Assembly: GCF_029846715.1 (NCBI RefSeq)
Contig: NZ_JARVWW010000005.1
Location: 124,001-188,000 of the forward strand
Origin: Bradyrhizobium nivariense
Lineage (GTDB): Bacteria; Pseudomonadota; Alphaproteobacteria; Rhizobiales; Xanthobacteraceae
Length of the DNA stretch: 64,000 bases
Direction of reading: 5' to 3'
The notes under the pieces are model-generated. The model saw only the letters and a program-made list of their open reading frames with translations. It had not been told where the DNA came from and made no database searches. Within the stretch, counting starts at the first letter, position 1; every line of letters begins with the position of its first letter. Below are positions 7,888 to 16,780 of this stretch, in pieces. The position numbers and the translations under genes were made by a program.

Positions 7888-9600
7888 GTGGCAATGGGGC
7901 AGGACGAATCGCAACGAACCGACAGGGAGGCGCTGATGGCGCAGTTCTCGCGCCCCGAGCAGACCTTTCCGACACTGGTGCCTGCCGAGATCGAGCGCCT
8001 GCGCCATTTCGGCGAGCTCAGGCAATATAAAGACGGCGAGCTCCTGTTCGAGACCGGCAAGCCCGGGCCGGGCATGTTCGTGGTGCTGTCAGGCCAAATT
8101 GCCATCACCCAGCGCGACGGGCTCGGCCACGTCACGCCCGTGATCGATCAGGGTCCCGGGCAATTCCTGGCCGAGCTCGGCCAGCTCTCGGGACGGCCGG
8201 CGCTGGTCGACGGACGCGCCGAGGGCGATGTCGAGGTGCTCCTGGTTCCGCCGGACCGGCTGCGCGCGCTGCTGGTGGCCGAAGCCGATCTCGGCGAACG
8301 CATCATGCGCGCGCTCATCCTGCGCCGGGTCAGCCTGATCCAGGGCGGCGTCGGCGGCCCCGTGCTGATCGGACCGTCGAATTCCGCCGGCGTGGTGCGC
8401 CTGCAAGGCTTTCTCACCCGCAACGGCCAGCCGCATCATCTGCTCGACCCCAATAGCGAGCATGACGCCGCCGAGATGATCGCGCGCTATTCCCCGAAGC
8501 CGGAGGATTGGCCGCTGGTCGTCACCGCCGACGGCACCGTGCTGCGCAATCCCAGCGAAACCGCGCTCGGCCGCGCCATCGGCATGATCGGCGGGGCGAA
8601 GGATGACCGCATCTACGACGTCGCGATCGTCGGCTGCGGGCCGGCGGGACTTGCGACGGCGGTCTACGCGGCCTCCGAAGGTCTCTCGGTCGCGGTGCTC
8701 GACACCCGCGCCTTCGGCGGGCAGGCCGGCGCCAGCGCGCGCATCGAGAATTATCTGGGCTTTCCGACCGGCATCTCGGGCCAGGCGCTGGCGGGCCGCG
8801 CCTTCACCCAGGCGCAGAAATTCGGCGCCGAGATCATGATCCCGATGTCGGTGAGTTCGCTCGATTGCTCGCGCAGTACCGGTACGTTCGCGCTGGCGCT
8901 GGATTGCGGCGACACCTTGCGCTCGCGCGCGATCGTGGTCGCAAGCGGCGCGCGCTATCGCCGCCCCGAGATCGAGAACCTCGACAAGTTCGAAGGCCGC
9001 GGCGTCTGGTACTGGGCCTCGCCGGTCGAGGCGCGGCTTTGCGCCGGCGAGGAGGTCGCTCTTGTCGGTGCCGGCAACTCGGCGGGGCAGGCCGCCGTGT
9101 TCCTGTCGGGGCATGCCAAGCGCGTGCTGATGATCATCCGCGGCGGCGGCTTAGGGGCCAGCATGTCGCGCTATCTCATCGAGCGCATCGAAGCCACGCC
9201 GAACATCGAATTGCTGTTCAACACCGAGATCACGGCGCTCGAAGGCGACGAGGCCTCGCTGCTGCGTCGCATCCGCTGGAAGAGCCGGCTCTCGACCGAC
9301 GAGGATTTTGCGGACGTCCGCAATCTCTTTCTGTTCGTCGGCGCCGATCCCGCCACCAATTGGCTCGACGGCTGCGGCGTGACGCTCGATCGCGGCGGTT
9401 TCGTCGTGACAGGCGCGCAGTCCGAGCAGAACCAGGGCCGGCTGGTGTCGCCGCTGGAGACCTCCGTGCCCGGCGTCTACGCCGTCGGCGACGTCCGCTC
9501 CGGCTCGGTCAAGCGCGTCGGCGGCGCCATCGGCGAAGGCGCGCAGGTCGTGGCCTCCCTGCACGGCTTCCTCGGCGACGCCGCAAAACCGGCGCTTTAG
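7888..9600 (+). CDS. Cyclic nucleotide-binding domain fused to a thioredoxin-reductase-like FAD oxidoreductase
   Basis: About 570 residues. An N-terminal cNMP-binding barrel (about 20-140, with GELLFETGKPGPGMFVVLSG and GQFLAELGQLSGRPALVDG) is followed by a linker domain and then a two-dinucleotide reductase: FAD motif VAIVGCGPAGLATA (near residue 246), NAD(P)H motif VALVGAGNSAGQAA, and the C-terminal FAD-closing VPGVYAVGDVRSGSVKRVG. The CxxC redox pair of thioredoxin reductase is absent: the place is GRGVWYWASPVEA. So it reduces something other than thioredoxin through that cysteine relay. GTG 7888 has TTGGAG 9 bases upstream; ATG 7894 is the alternative. Confidence 0.88.
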   Translation: MAMGQDESQRTDREALMAQFSRPEQTFPTLVPAEIERLRHFGELRQYKDGELLFETGKPGPGMFVVLSGQIAITQRDGLGHVTPVIDQGPGQFLAELGQLSGRPALVDGRAEGDVEVLLVPPDRLRALLVAEADLGERIMRALILRRVSLIQGGVGGPVLIGPSNSAGVVRLQGFLTRNGQPHHLLDPNSEHDAAEMIARYSPKPEDWPLVVTADGTVLRNPSETALGRAIGMIGGAKDDRIYDVAIVGCGPAGLATAVYAASEGLSVAVLDTRAFGGQAGASARIENYLGFPTGISGQALAGRAFTQAQKFGAEIMIPMSVSSLDCSRSTGTFALALDCGDTLRSRAIVVASGARYRRPEIENLDKFEGRGVWYWASPVEARLCAGEEVALVGAGNSAGQAAVFLSGHAKRVLMIIRGGGLGASMSRYLIERIEATPNIELLFNTEITALEGDEASLLRRIRWKSRLSTDEDFADVRNLFLFVGADPATNWLDGCGVTLDRGGFVVTGAQSEQNQGRLVSPLETSVPGVYAVGDVRSGSVKRVGGAIGEGAQVVASLHGFLGDAAKPAL

Positions 9601-9647
9601 AGCACGATCCGGAAAAGTGTGCAGCGGTTTTCCGACAAGATCGTGCT
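9601..9647. repeat. Palindromic repeat family C, copy 1
   Basis: AGCACGATC ... GATCGTGCT terminal inverted repeat around GGAAAAGTG and CGGTTTTCCG. Related copies are at 16709-16757 and 31078-31124. It begins right after the reductase stop codon and may serve as its 3' end. Confidence 0.85.
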
Positions 9648-9727
9648 CAAACAATGAGTCAAGGACAAGACAAGCGAATGGCAAGTCGAATCTGACTTGC
9701 CATTGCGCGCGTTGATGCAGACTATCT

Positions 9728-9835
9728 CCTCATCCTGAGGAGCGCGGAACGCGCGTCTCGAAGGATGAAGGCCCGGATGCAACAGCCGGGCCTGCATGGT
9801 TCGAGACGGCGCTCGCGCGCCTCCTCACCATGAGG
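9728..9835. repeat. Long imperfect palindrome (CCTCATCCTGAGG type)
   Basis: CCTCATCCTGAGGAGCGCG at the left pairs imperfectly with CGCGCCTCCTCACCATGAGG at the right, with inner TCTCGAAGGATGAAGGCCCGG and CCGGGCCTGCATGGTTCGAGA. A long cruciform or RNA hairpin is possible. This is the style of dispersed repeats in Bradyrhizobium. Confidence 0.75.
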
Positions 9836-9868
9836 GTCTAAAAACAATAGGATTCAAGGGAGGACTAA

Positions 9869-10177
9869 ATGGCTGAAATCGTCGTTCTCTACAAGACGCC
9901 CAAGGATGCTGCGGCCTTCGACAAGTACTATGCCGAGACCCACATTCCGCTTGCCAAGAAACTTCCCGGCCTGAAGAAATACGCCATCAGCAAGGGGCCG
10001 GTCGGCTCCCCCACTGGGCCTTCCGGAATCCATCTCGTCGCCATTCTCACCTTTGACAGCGCGGCCGACATCCAGGCGGCATTCGCTAGCCCGGAAGGCA
10101 AGGCGACCGGCGCTGACGTGCCCAAATTCGCCAGTGGCGGCGCCGACCTGCTGATCTTCGACACCAAGGAAGTCTGA
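9869..10177 (+). CDS. EthD-family protein
   Basis: 102 residues of the EthD/dimeric alpha-beta barrel fold. Visible are MAEIVVLYKTPKDAAAFDKYY, the conserved ETHIPLAKKLPGLKKY segment and the C-terminal GADLLIFDTKEV. EthD was named from the ETBE degradation cluster, and paralogues occur in many catabolic settings with poorly defined roles. GGGAGGA lies 4 bases upstream of ATG 9869. It appears to be a single-gene unit, since a hairpin follows. Confidence 0.88.
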   Translation: MAEIVVLYKTPKDAAAFDKYYAETHIPLAKKLPGLKKYAISKGPVGSPTGPSGIHLVAILTFDSAADIQAAFASPEGKATGADVPKFASGGADLLIFDTKEV

Positions 10178-10183
10178 GACGCG

Positions 10184-10208
10184 ATCGGCCCGCCGAGCGC
10201 GGGCCGAT
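10184..10208 (+). terminator. GC hairpin after the EthD gene
   Basis: ATCGGCCCGC and GCGGGCCGAT form a perfect 10-bp stem with a 5-base loop, starting 6 bases after the stop. No T-run follows, so termination strength is uncertain. Confidence 0.55.
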
Positions 10209-10407
10209 GTTGCGGCGATCGATTCAACTTTCGTCGAAAGCCTGCTGTCGTTTGTGACAGCGCTGCAATAAATTCAGCCATGCGTTTGTCGATTCGCACG
10301 ACGATGCATGGCTGCGCGCGCATGTGCGGTGCCAGTGCATGTGGCAATTCGATGAGGACCGTAATATTTATCTTTCCGAACTCGATGCAGAGAGTAGGAG
10401 AGATGTC

Positions 10408-10917
10408 ATGGTTCTTGGGTTGAGCCTGCCCGCCTTCACGTTGGTCCATGTCATCATCAGTTTGATCGGCATCGCCGCCGGCCTCGTCGTGATGTTCGGT
10501 CTGCTCGGCTCGAAGTCGATGCCCGGCCTCACCGCGACCTTCCTGCTGTTCACGATCCTCACCAGCGCCACCGGCTTCCTGTTTCCGTTCAAGGAGCTGC
10601 TGCCGTCGCATATCATCGGCATCATCTCGCTGGTGCTGCTCGCGATCGCCTGCATCGCGCTGTACGCCATGAAACTCACCGGGGTCTGGCGTCCGGTCTA
10701 CATCGTGACCGCGATGATCTCGCTGTATTTCAACGTCTTCGTGCTGGTGATCCAGTCGTTCCTGAAGGTGCCGGCGCTCGCCGCTCTTGCGCCCGCCGTG
10801 CCGCCGGCGCCGCCGGGAGGCCCCGTGTTCGCCGTGGTGCAGGGCATCGTGCTGGTGTTCTTCGTGTTGCTCACCATCGGCGCCTGGCGCCGCTACAAGC
10901 CGATGGCATTCGTCTGA
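10408..10917 (+). CDS. Small integral membrane protein
   Basis: 169 residues with about five hydrophobic helices (for example [21 protein letters not shown] and [14 protein letters not shown]) and a Pro/Ala-rich loop [10 protein letters not shown]. No catalytic motif is seen and I do not recognise a characterised family. ATG 10408 has TAGGAG 7 bases upstream. The hydrolase gene starts 19 bases after its stop, so they may be co-transcribed. Confidence 0.75.
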   Translation: MVLGLSLPAFTLVHVIISLIGIAAGLVVMFGLLGSKSMPGLTATFLLFTILTSATGFLFPFKELLPSHIIGIISLVLLAIACIALYAMKLTGVWRPVYIVTAMISLYFNVFVLVIQSFLKVPALAALAPAVPPAPPGGPVFAVVQGIVLVFFVLLTIGAWRRYKPMAFV

Positions 10918-10936
10918 TCGTTCAAGGAGCCTAGCA

Positions 10937-11761
10937 ATGCCCACCATCACCACCAAAGACGGCGCCGAGATCTTCTACAAGGACTGGGGAAGTGGCCAGC
11001 CGATCGTGTTCAGCCATGGTTGGCCGCTGTCGGCCGACGATTGGGACACGCAGATGATGTTCTTCGTCACCCACGGCTACCGCGTCATCGCGCATGACCG
11101 CCGCGGCCACGGCCGTTCGTCGCAGGTCGCGGACGGCCACGACATGGATCATTATGCCGATGATCTCGCGGCCGTGACCGCGCATCTCGACCTCAAGAAC
11201 GCGATCCATGTCGGCCACTCCACCGGCGGCGGCGAAGTGGTGCACTACATCGCGCGCCATGGCGAGAGCCGGGTGGCGAAGGCCGCGATCCTCTCCGCAG
11301 TGCCGCCGCTGATGGTGCAAACCGCGGCCAATCCCGGTGGCCTGCCGAAGAGCGTGTTCGACGATTTCCAGGTGCAGCTCGCGGCCGGCCGCTCCAGCTT
11401 CTACCGCGACATCGCCGCCGGCCCCTTCTATGGCTACAACCGTCCCGGCGCAAAGCCGTCAGAGGCAGTGATCCAGAACTGGTGGCGCCAGGGCATGATG
11501 GGCGGCGCGAAAGCCCACTACGACGGCATCGTCGCGTTCTCGCAGACCGACTTCACCGAGGATTTGAAGAAGATCACCGTGCCGGTGCTGGTGATGCACG
11601 GCGACGACGACCAGATCGTGCCTTACGCCGACTCCGCGCCGCTGTCGGCCAAGCTTTTGAAGAACGGCACGCTGAAAACCTACAAGGGCTTTCCGCACGG
11701 CATGCCGACGACGCACGCCGAGACCATCAACGCGGACCTGCTGGCGTTCTTCAAGGGGTGA
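10937..11761 (+). CDS. Alpha/beta hydrolase, non-heme chloroperoxidase/arylesterase type
   Basis: 274 residues, the usual length of cofactor-free haloperoxidases and related esterases. It begins [20 protein letters not shown]. The oxyanion region is [15 protein letters not shown], the nucleophile elbow GHSTGG holds the Ser, the acid is in [11 protein letters not shown] and the His in [11 protein letters not shown]. It probably acts as an esterase, with perhydrolase activity as a side reaction (family knowledge). ATG 10937 has AAGGAG 9 bases upstream. It runs convergently into the tetR gene that ends at 11766. Confidence 0.92.
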   Translation: MPTITTKDGAEIFYKDWGSGQPIVFSHGWPLSADDWDTQMMFFVTHGYRVIAHDRRGHGRSSQVADGHDMDHYADDLAAVTAHLDLKNAIHVGHSTGGGEVVHYIARHGESRVAKAAILSAVPPLMVQTAANPGGLPKSVFDDFQVQLAAGRSSFYRDIAAGPFYGYNRPGAKPSEAVIQNWWRQGMMGGAKAHYDGIVAFSQTDFTEDLKKITVPVLVMHGDDDQIVPYADSAPLSAKLLKNGTLKTYKGFPHGMPTTHAETINADLLAFFKG

Positions 11762-11765
11762 GGCC

Positions 11766-12419
11766 TCACGCCAATATCGCCCTGATCGCATCGAAGGTGC
11801 GCTTGACGAAAGCTTCCGGCTTCTCCCGCGCCCCTTCGCCGATCCAGCTCTCGCCGCCGACGCGCATCGCGCCGGTGGCAATCATGGCGACGAGCCGCGC
11901 CTTCAGCCGGTCCGATTTGTTTCTGGCGCGCTGGGCGAGGCCGTCGGCCAAGGCACGCTCGAGCTTCTCGTATTTGAGCTGGTCGCGTGCCTGAAGTGCG
12001 GGATTGTCGCGCTTGAGCCGCGACATTGCCGCCGCCTCGGCTGGATCGATCCGCTTGACCGCCGCCACGATCGCATTCTCCGCTGCGGTCAGCATGGTTT
12101 CGCCCGCTGGCCGCGCCACGACCTCCGTGACCAGCGCGGCGGCGGCGCCTTCCTGCCAGGCCGCGACCACGTCCTCTTTCGAGGCGAAATAATGGAAGAA
12201 GCTGCGTCGCGACACGTCCGCCGCGGCCGCGATGTCGTCGATGGTCGTGGCCTCGAAGCCGCGCTCCAGGAATAGCGCCATCGCCGCGCGGGTCAGCCGC
12301 CCGCGGGTCTCTTGCAATTTACGCTCGCGCAGGCCGGGGCCCTCGGGGGATTTTGCTCCTGCCGGCAATGGCTTGGTGCGCCTGTTGACTGATTTCCTGG
12401 CGACCTTCGAAACCTTCAA
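11766..12419 (-). CDS. TetR-family transcriptional regulator
   Basis: 217 residues. After a basic N-terminal extension, the HTH lies at about 40-80: AAMALFLERGFEATTIDDIA, then AADVSRRSFFHYFASKEDVV. The ligand-binding C-terminal half is variable. The start is TTG 12419 with GAGG 9 bases upstream. It is divergent from the SDR gene at 12503, and the inverted repeat at 12442-12454 between them is a likely operator. It probably represses itself and the SDR pair. Confidence 0.9.
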   Translation of the reverse strand: MKVSKVARKSVNRRTKPLPAGAKSPEGPGLRERKLQETRGRLTRAAMALFLERGFEATTIDDIAAAADVSRRSFFHYFASKEDVVAAWQEGAAAALVTEVVARPAGETMLTAAENAIVAAVKRIDPAEAAAMSRLKRDNPALQARDQLKYEKLERALADGLAQRARNKSDRLKARLVAMIATGAMRVGGESWIGEGAREKPEAFVKRTFDAIRAILA

Positions 12420-12441
12420 ATCATTTCACCTCTTGCAAAGT

Positions 12442-12454
12442 TGCACCGAGTGCA
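12442..12454. promoter_or_regulatory. Candidate TetR operator between divergent genes
   Basis: TGCAC CGA GTGCA, a perfect 5-base inverted repeat with a 3-base centre, in the 83-base gap between the TetR gene (minus) and SDR gene (plus). A half-site TTGCA precedes it at 12434. Confidence 0.45.
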
Positions 12455-12502
12455 CATTTAGACCCGTCGCGGGCCTTTTCCCAGCCCCGACGGAGCTATG
12501 GC

Positions 12503-13441
12503 ATGACCGACTGGACCACGGCAGACATCCCCCCTCTCAGCGGCAAGACCGCCGTCGTGACCGGGGCGACGGGCGGCCTCGGCTACGAGACGGCGATGGC
12601 GCTGGCGGGCGCCGGTGCCATTGTCATACTCACCGGGCGCAACGACGCAAAGGGCCTGCGCGCGATCGAGGGCATTTGCGGGCGCTTTCCCAATGCGCTG
12701 ATCGCCTACGAGCATCTCGACCTCGCCAGCCTTGCCTCAGTCGCCGATTTTGCCAGGCGCTTTGCCGCCAGCAACGAGCAGCTCGACCTGCTCGTCAACA
12801 ATGCCGGCGTGATGGCGCTGCCGAAGCGGCAGCAGACGGCGGATGGTTTCGAGATGCAGCTCGGCACCAACTATCTCGGCCATTACGCGCTGACGGCGCG
12901 GCTGTTGCCGCAGCTTCGCCGGGCGAAGGCGGCTCGAATCGTCAACCTGTCGAGCCTCGCGCACCGCTCCGGCGCGATCGATTTCGACGATCTGCAAGGC
13001 AGGCGCTCCTATCGTCCCTGGCGGGCCTATTGCCAGTCCAAGCTGGCGATGCTGATGTTTTCGCTGGAGTTGCAGCGCCGCAGCCTTGCCGCCGGCTGGG
13101 GCCTGACGAGCCTTGCCGCACATCCCGGCTACGCGCGGACCGATCTCATTCCGAACGGGCCGGGCACCAGGAGCTTGCAGTCGCGTGTGAGCCGCTGGCT
13201 ACAGCCCTTCATTAGCCAGTCTGCCGCGGAAGGCGCGCTGCCGACCTTGTTGGCGGCGACCTCGCCGGCAGCGGAGCCCGGCGGCTATTACGGTCCGAAC
13301 TGGTTCTACGAATTGAAAGGGCCGCCGAGGCCGGCGAAGATCATGTCGCAGGCAAAGGATTTCGCCTCGGCGGCTATGCTGTGGGATGTCTCGGCGACGT
13401 TGACCGGTATATCCTTCGACGAGATCGCGGCCGCCGCATGA
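12503..13441 (+). CDS. SDR-family oxidoreductase (retinol dehydrogenase/protochlorophyllide-reductase-like)
   Basis: 312 residues. Nucleotide-binding motif TGATGGLG, then LVNNAGVMALP, QLGTNYLGHYALT, catalytic Ser in NLSSLAHRSG and the YCQSK catalytic Tyr/Lys. The extended C-terminal part (to about 300) with GGYYGPNWFYELKGPP is typical of the SDR subgroup resembling human retinol dehydrogenases. It is divergent from a TetR gene. The stop overlaps the next gene's ATG (ATGA), so the two are translationally coupled. Confidence 0.9.
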   Translation: MTDWTTADIPPLSGKTAVVTGATGGLGYETAMALAGAGAIVILTGRNDAKGLRAIEGICGRFPNALIAYEHLDLASLASVADFARRFAASNEQLDLLVNNAGVMALPKRQQTADGFEMQLGTNYLGHYALTARLLPQLRRAKAARIVNLSSLAHRSGAIDFDDLQGRRSYRPWRAYCQSKLAMLMFSLELQRRSLAAGWGLTSLAAHPGYARTDLIPNGPGTRSLQSRVSRWLQPFISQSAAEGALPTLLAATSPAAEPGGYYGPNWFYELKGPPRPAKIMSQAKDFASAAMLWDVSATLTGISFDEIAAAA

Positions 13442-14127
13442 ACCGCGACGCCGTTGGGGACGTCCCGATGCAGATCATCATCTTCGGCGCGACCGGCATG
13501 GTCGGGCAGGGCGTTTTGCGTGAGTGCCTGGTCGATGCCGGCATCGACCGCGTCCTCGTGGTCGGCCGCAGTCCGACCGGCGTGCGCAACGCCAAGCTCA
13601 CGGAAATCACACACGGCGATTTCACGGACTACTCAGTGATCGAAGCGCAGCTCACCGGCTTCGACGCCTGCTTCTTCTGCCTCGGCGTCTCCTCGATCGG
13701 CATGAGCGAGGAGCGCTACCGTCATCTCACCTACGATCTCACGCTCGCGGCGGCGACCGCGCTGGCCCGGCTCAATCCGCAGATGACATTCGTCTATGTC
13801 ACGGGCGCCGGCACCGATTCCACCGAGCAGGGTTCGCGGATGTGGGCGCGGGTCAAGGGCAAGACCGAGAACGATCTGCTCAAGCTGGCGTTCAAGGACG
13901 CCTACATGTTCCGGCCCGGCGCGATCCAGCCCCTGCACGGTGCCCGTTCCAAGACCGCGTGGGTGCAGGCCGTCTACAATGTGAGCTGGCCGCTGTGGTC
14001 GGTGCTGCGCCGGCTCTCGCCGCGGCTCGTCACGTCGACCGAGCAGATGGGCCGCGCCATGATCCGGGTTGCCCGGGAGGGGTATCCGCGGAAGGTGCTG
14101 GAGATGGAGGATATCAATAGCCTCTAG
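13438..14127 (+). CDS. NAD(P)H-binding, epimerase-like protein
   Basis: 229 residues from ATG 13438, which overlaps the preceding stop. ATG 13468 (MQIIIFGATGMVGQG) is the more family-like start. The Rossmann motif is IIIFGATGMVGQGVL, followed by DACFFCLGVSSIGMSEERY, FVYVTGAGTDSTEQG and the MFRPGAIQP segment. It matches the atypical short SDR/NAD(P)H-binding group (HTATIP2-like). Coupled to the SDR upstream, it probably acts in the same TetR-controlled pathway, whose substrate is unknown. Confidence 0.85.
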   Translation: MNRDAVGDVPMQIIIFGATGMVGQGVLRECLVDAGIDRVLVVGRSPTGVRNAKLTEITHGDFTDYSVIEAQLTGFDACFFCLGVSSIGMSEERYRHLTYDLTLAAATALARLNPQMTFVYVTGAGTDSTEQGSRMWARVKGKTENDLLKLAFKDAYMFRPGAIQPLHGARSKTAWVQAVYNVSWPLWSVLRRLSPRLVTSTEQMGRAMIRVAREGYPRKVLEMEDINSL

Positions 14128-14207
14128 TCCAGCGGGGCGTCAGTTCAAGGAAATTTCGGCGCCCGCGCGCGTTGAACCCCGCCCGTCCGAAGGAGAAAGC
14201 GCCAGCG

Positions 14208-14645
14208 ATGTCTCGCCAGCTCAAACTGATCGCGCTCGACGCCGACGACCTCGCCGTGATCTCGGCCCACGTCCAGGACGCCCGCGTGCAGTCCTCGGAC
14301 ATCATCTGGCGGCAAAGCGAAAAGCGGCTGGTGGTCGGCATGAGCCGGTTGGACTGGGAGCAGACGCTGGACGGCGAGGCCGAGCCGCGCAGGCTGGTGG
14401 CCGCCCTCCGTTTCGACCGCGTGCTTGCCTGCAAGTCGCGCGACATCGACCTTGCCGCGCCGGACACGACTCTGGACCTCGTCGGCATCGAATTCCACGG
14501 CCAGGACGCCCCCGGTGGCAGCACGCTGCTCCTGTTTGCCCAAGGCGGCGCCATCCGCCTCGACGTCGAATGTCTGGAATGCGAGCTGACTGATCTGGGG
14601 GCGGATGAGCTGGGGACGGGATTGGAGGTTGAAGGGGAGGGGTGA
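14208..14645 (+). CDS. DUF2948 family protein
   Basis: 145 residues. MSRQLKLIALDADDLAVIS, then VQSSDIIWRQSEKRLV and LVAALRFDRVLACKSRDID, ending in a beta-rich half with GGSTLLLFAQGGAIRLDVECLE. DUF2948 proteins are conserved next to hisD in alphaproteobacteria, as here. The biochemical role is unknown. ATG 14208 has AAGGAG 12 bases upstream. An in-frame Met at 14172 lies before the ribosome site and is not used. Confidence 0.87.
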   Translation: MSRQLKLIALDADDLAVISAHVQDARVQSSDIIWRQSEKRLVVGMSRLDWEQTLDGEAEPRRLVAALRFDRVLACKSRDIDLAAPDTTLDLVGIEFHGQDAPGGSTLLLFAQGGAIRLDVECLECELTDLGADELGTGLEVEGEG

Positions 14646-14674
14646 GGTGGCATGCCAAGGCCACGCATTCCGCT

Positions 14675-14809
14675 GTCGTCCTGGCGAAAGCCAGGACCCA
14701 TAACCCCAAGGCTTTAACCCCAAGGCTTTGTTGTTGAAACGAGATGTGGCCCAATTCCGCCTCCTCACATCCGCTGGTGGTCATGGGTCCTGGCTTTCGC
14801 CGGGACGAC
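14675..14809. repeat. Palindromic repeat family D, copy 1
   Basis: GTCGTCCTGGCGAAAGCCAGG at the left and CCTGGCTTTCGCCGGGACGAC at the right, facing each other across about 90 bases, with ACCCAT/ATGGGT continuing the arms. It contains a short tandem duplication of TTAACCCCAAGGCTT. A related element is at 53405-53545. It fills most of the gap before hisD. Confidence 0.82.
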
Positions 14810-14919
14810 GCCGGAGGGGAACGGCCCGGCCCAAGGGTTGACGCAGCTTCCCCGCCGCGCCATTGAGCAGGGGGTGCGGTGAGCCAAACCGCGCCCCCAA
14901 AAACCAGTTAGAAGCCAAG

Positions 14920-16215
14920 ATGCCCGTTCGTCTCGACCGCAGCAGCGCCGATTTTGACCAGCGATTTGTGGCGTTCCTCGCCGCCAAGCGCGAGGCCTCG
15001 GCCGACGTCGAGGCCGCCGCGCGTGCGATCGTTGACGACGTGGCGAAGCGGGGCGATGCGGCGCTGCTGGAGGCCACGGCAAAGTTCGACCGGCTGACTC
15101 TGGATGCATCTGGCCTGCGTGTCACCGCCGCCGAGATCGAGGCCGCGGTGAAAGCCTGCGATGCCGCGACGCTGGATGCGCTCGAGCTTGCGCGCGACCG
15201 CATCGAGACCTATCACCGCCGCCAGCTGCCGAAGGACGAGCGCTTCACCGACCCGCTCGGCGTCGAGCTCGGCTGGCGCTACACCGCAATCGAATCCGCC
15301 GGCCTCTACGTGCCCGGCGGCACCGCGGCCTATCCGTCCTCGGTGCTGATGAATGCGGTGCCGGCCAAGGTTGCCGGCGTGGCGCGTCTCGTCATGGTGG
15401 TGCCATCGCCGGACGGCAAGCTCAATCCGCTGGTGCTGGCGGCGGCAAAGCTCGGCGGCGTCAGCGAGATCTATCGCGTCGGCGGCGCGCAGGCGGTGGC
15501 TGCGCTCGCACATGGCACCGCGACGATCGCGCCGGTCGCCAAGATCGTCGGGCCCGGCAATGCCTATGTTGCCGCGGCAAAACGGCTGGTGTTCGGCAAG
15601 GTCGGCATCGACATGATCGCCGGTCCTTCCGAGGTGCTTGTCATCGCCGATGACACCGGAAATGCCGACTGGATTGCCGCCGACCTGCTGGCGCAGGCCG
15701 AGCACGACGCCAGCGCGCAGTCGATCCTGATCACCGATTCCGCGCGCCTTGCCGCCGATGTCGAAAAGGCCGTCGCGGCGCAGTTGAAGACGCTGCCGCG
15801 CGCTGCGATCGCCAGCGCCTCTTGGGCCGATTTCGGCGCCATCATCATGGTGAAGAACCTTGCCGACGCCATTCCGCTCGCGGATGCGATTGCCGCCGAG
15901 CATCTCGAGATCATGACGCAAGATCCCGACGCGCTCGCCGCAAAGATCCGCAACGCCGGTGCCATGTTCCTCGGGCCACATACGCCGGAGGCGATCGGCG
16001 ACTATGTCGGCGGCTCCAACCACGTGCTGCCGACGGCGCGCTCGGCACGGTTCTCTTCGGGCCTCTCGGTGCACGATTTCCTCAAGCGCACCTCGATCCT
16101 GAAATGCGGCCCGGATCAGCTGCGTGCGCTGGGTCCGGCCGCGATGATTCTCGGTAAGGCGGAGGGATTAGATGCCCATTCGCGCTCGATTGGATTGCGC
16201 CTCAATCTGTCATGA
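14920..16215 (+). CDS. hisD: Histidinol dehydrogenase
   Basis: 431 residues, the normal length. Oxidises L-histidinol to L-histidine in two NAD+-dependent steps, the last steps of histidine synthesis; zinc enzyme, cytoplasmic. Landmarks are [56 protein letters not shown] (zinc and catalytic residues), AEHLEIM and [12 protein letters not shown] 14920. The last 4 bases overlap the UPF0262 gene, so they are coupled. Confidence 0.98.
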   Translation: MPVRLDRSSADFDQRFVAFLAAKREASADVEAAARAIVDDVAKRGDAALLEATAKFDRLTLDASGLRVTAAEIEAAVKACDAATLDALELARDRIETYHRRQLPKDERFTDPLGVELGWRYTAIESAGLYVPGGTAAYPSSVLMNAVPAKVAGVARLVMVVPSPDGKLNPLVLAAAKLGGVSEIYRVGGAQAVAALAHGTATIAPVAKIVGPGNAYVAAAKRLVFGKVGIDMIAGPSEVLVIADDTGNADWIAADLLAQAEHDASAQSILITDSARLAADVEKAVAAQLKTLPRAAIASASWADFGAIIMVKNLADAIPLADAIAAEHLEIMTQDPDALAAKIRNAGAMFLGPHTPEAIGDYVGGSNHVLPTARSARFSSGLSVHDFLKRTSILKCGPDQLRALGPAAMILGKAEGLDAHSRSIGLRLNLS

Positions 16216-16709
16216 CCCAGCCGCCCGAACAGGACGACTCGCAGAATCGCATCGTCGGCGTCACGCTCGACGAGGACTCGATCGGCCGTTCCGGGCCGGA
16301 CATCGAGCATGAGCGCGCGATCGCGATCTACGATCTGATCGAGCAGAATCTGTTCGCACCCGATGGCGCGGACGGGAAGGGACCGTTCACGCTGCATATC
16401 GGCATCACCGGCAGCCGGTTGATGTTCGACATCCGCCGCGAGGACGGCACGCCCGTGGTCGCGCATCTGTTGTCGCTGACGCCGTTCCGCCGGATCGTGA
16501 AGGACTATTTCATGATCTGCGACAGCTACTACCAGGCGATCCGCACCGCGACCCCGGACAAGATCGAGGCCATCGACATGGGCCGCCGCGGCATCCATGA
16601 CGAGGGATCGCGTACGCTGCAGGAGCGCTTGAAGGGCAAGGTGCGCGTGGACTTCGAGACCTCGCGCCGGCTGTTCACGCTCATTACTGTTCTGCACTGG
16701 AAGGGTTAG
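16212..16709 (+). CDS. UPF0262 family protein
   Basis: 165 residues. [21 protein letters not shown], then [21 protein letters not shown] and [18 protein letters not shown] are the conserved blocks of this alphaproteobacterial family. Function unknown. It sits between hisD (4-base ATGA overlap) and a low-molecular-weight phosphatase gene, the order seen across Rhizobiales. Confidence 0.93.
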   Translation: MTQPPEQDDSQNRIVGVTLDEDSIGRSGPDIEHERAIAIYDLIEQNLFAPDGADGKGPFTLHIGITGSRLMFDIRREDGTPVVAHLLSLTPFRRIVKDYFMICDSYYQAIRTATPDKIEAIDMGRRGIHDEGSRTLQERLKGKVRVDFETSRRLFTLITVLHWKG

Positions 16710-16757
16710 GGCATGATCCCGAAAAGTGCGCAGCGGTTTTCCGACAAGGCCATGCCC
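16709..16757. repeat. Palindromic repeat family C, copy 2
   Basis: GGGCATG ... CATGCCC ends around CCCGAAAAGTGCGCAGCGG and TTTTCCGACAAGG. It overlaps the stop codon of the UPF0262 gene and lies 24 bases before the phosphatase gene, inside an otherwise compact operon. Confidence 0.85.
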
Positions 16758-16780
16758 TCTATCAAAAGAGGCTAAGCGCG

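Noticed and set aside
11459..11881. Minus-strand frame over the end of the hydrolase gene
   Set aside because: Mirror of the hydrolase codons, and it overlaps the real TetR gene end in another frame.
14908..16074. Long frame antisense to hisD
   Set aside because: No motif, composition typical of a reverse-strand shadow, and it covers a clear HisD.
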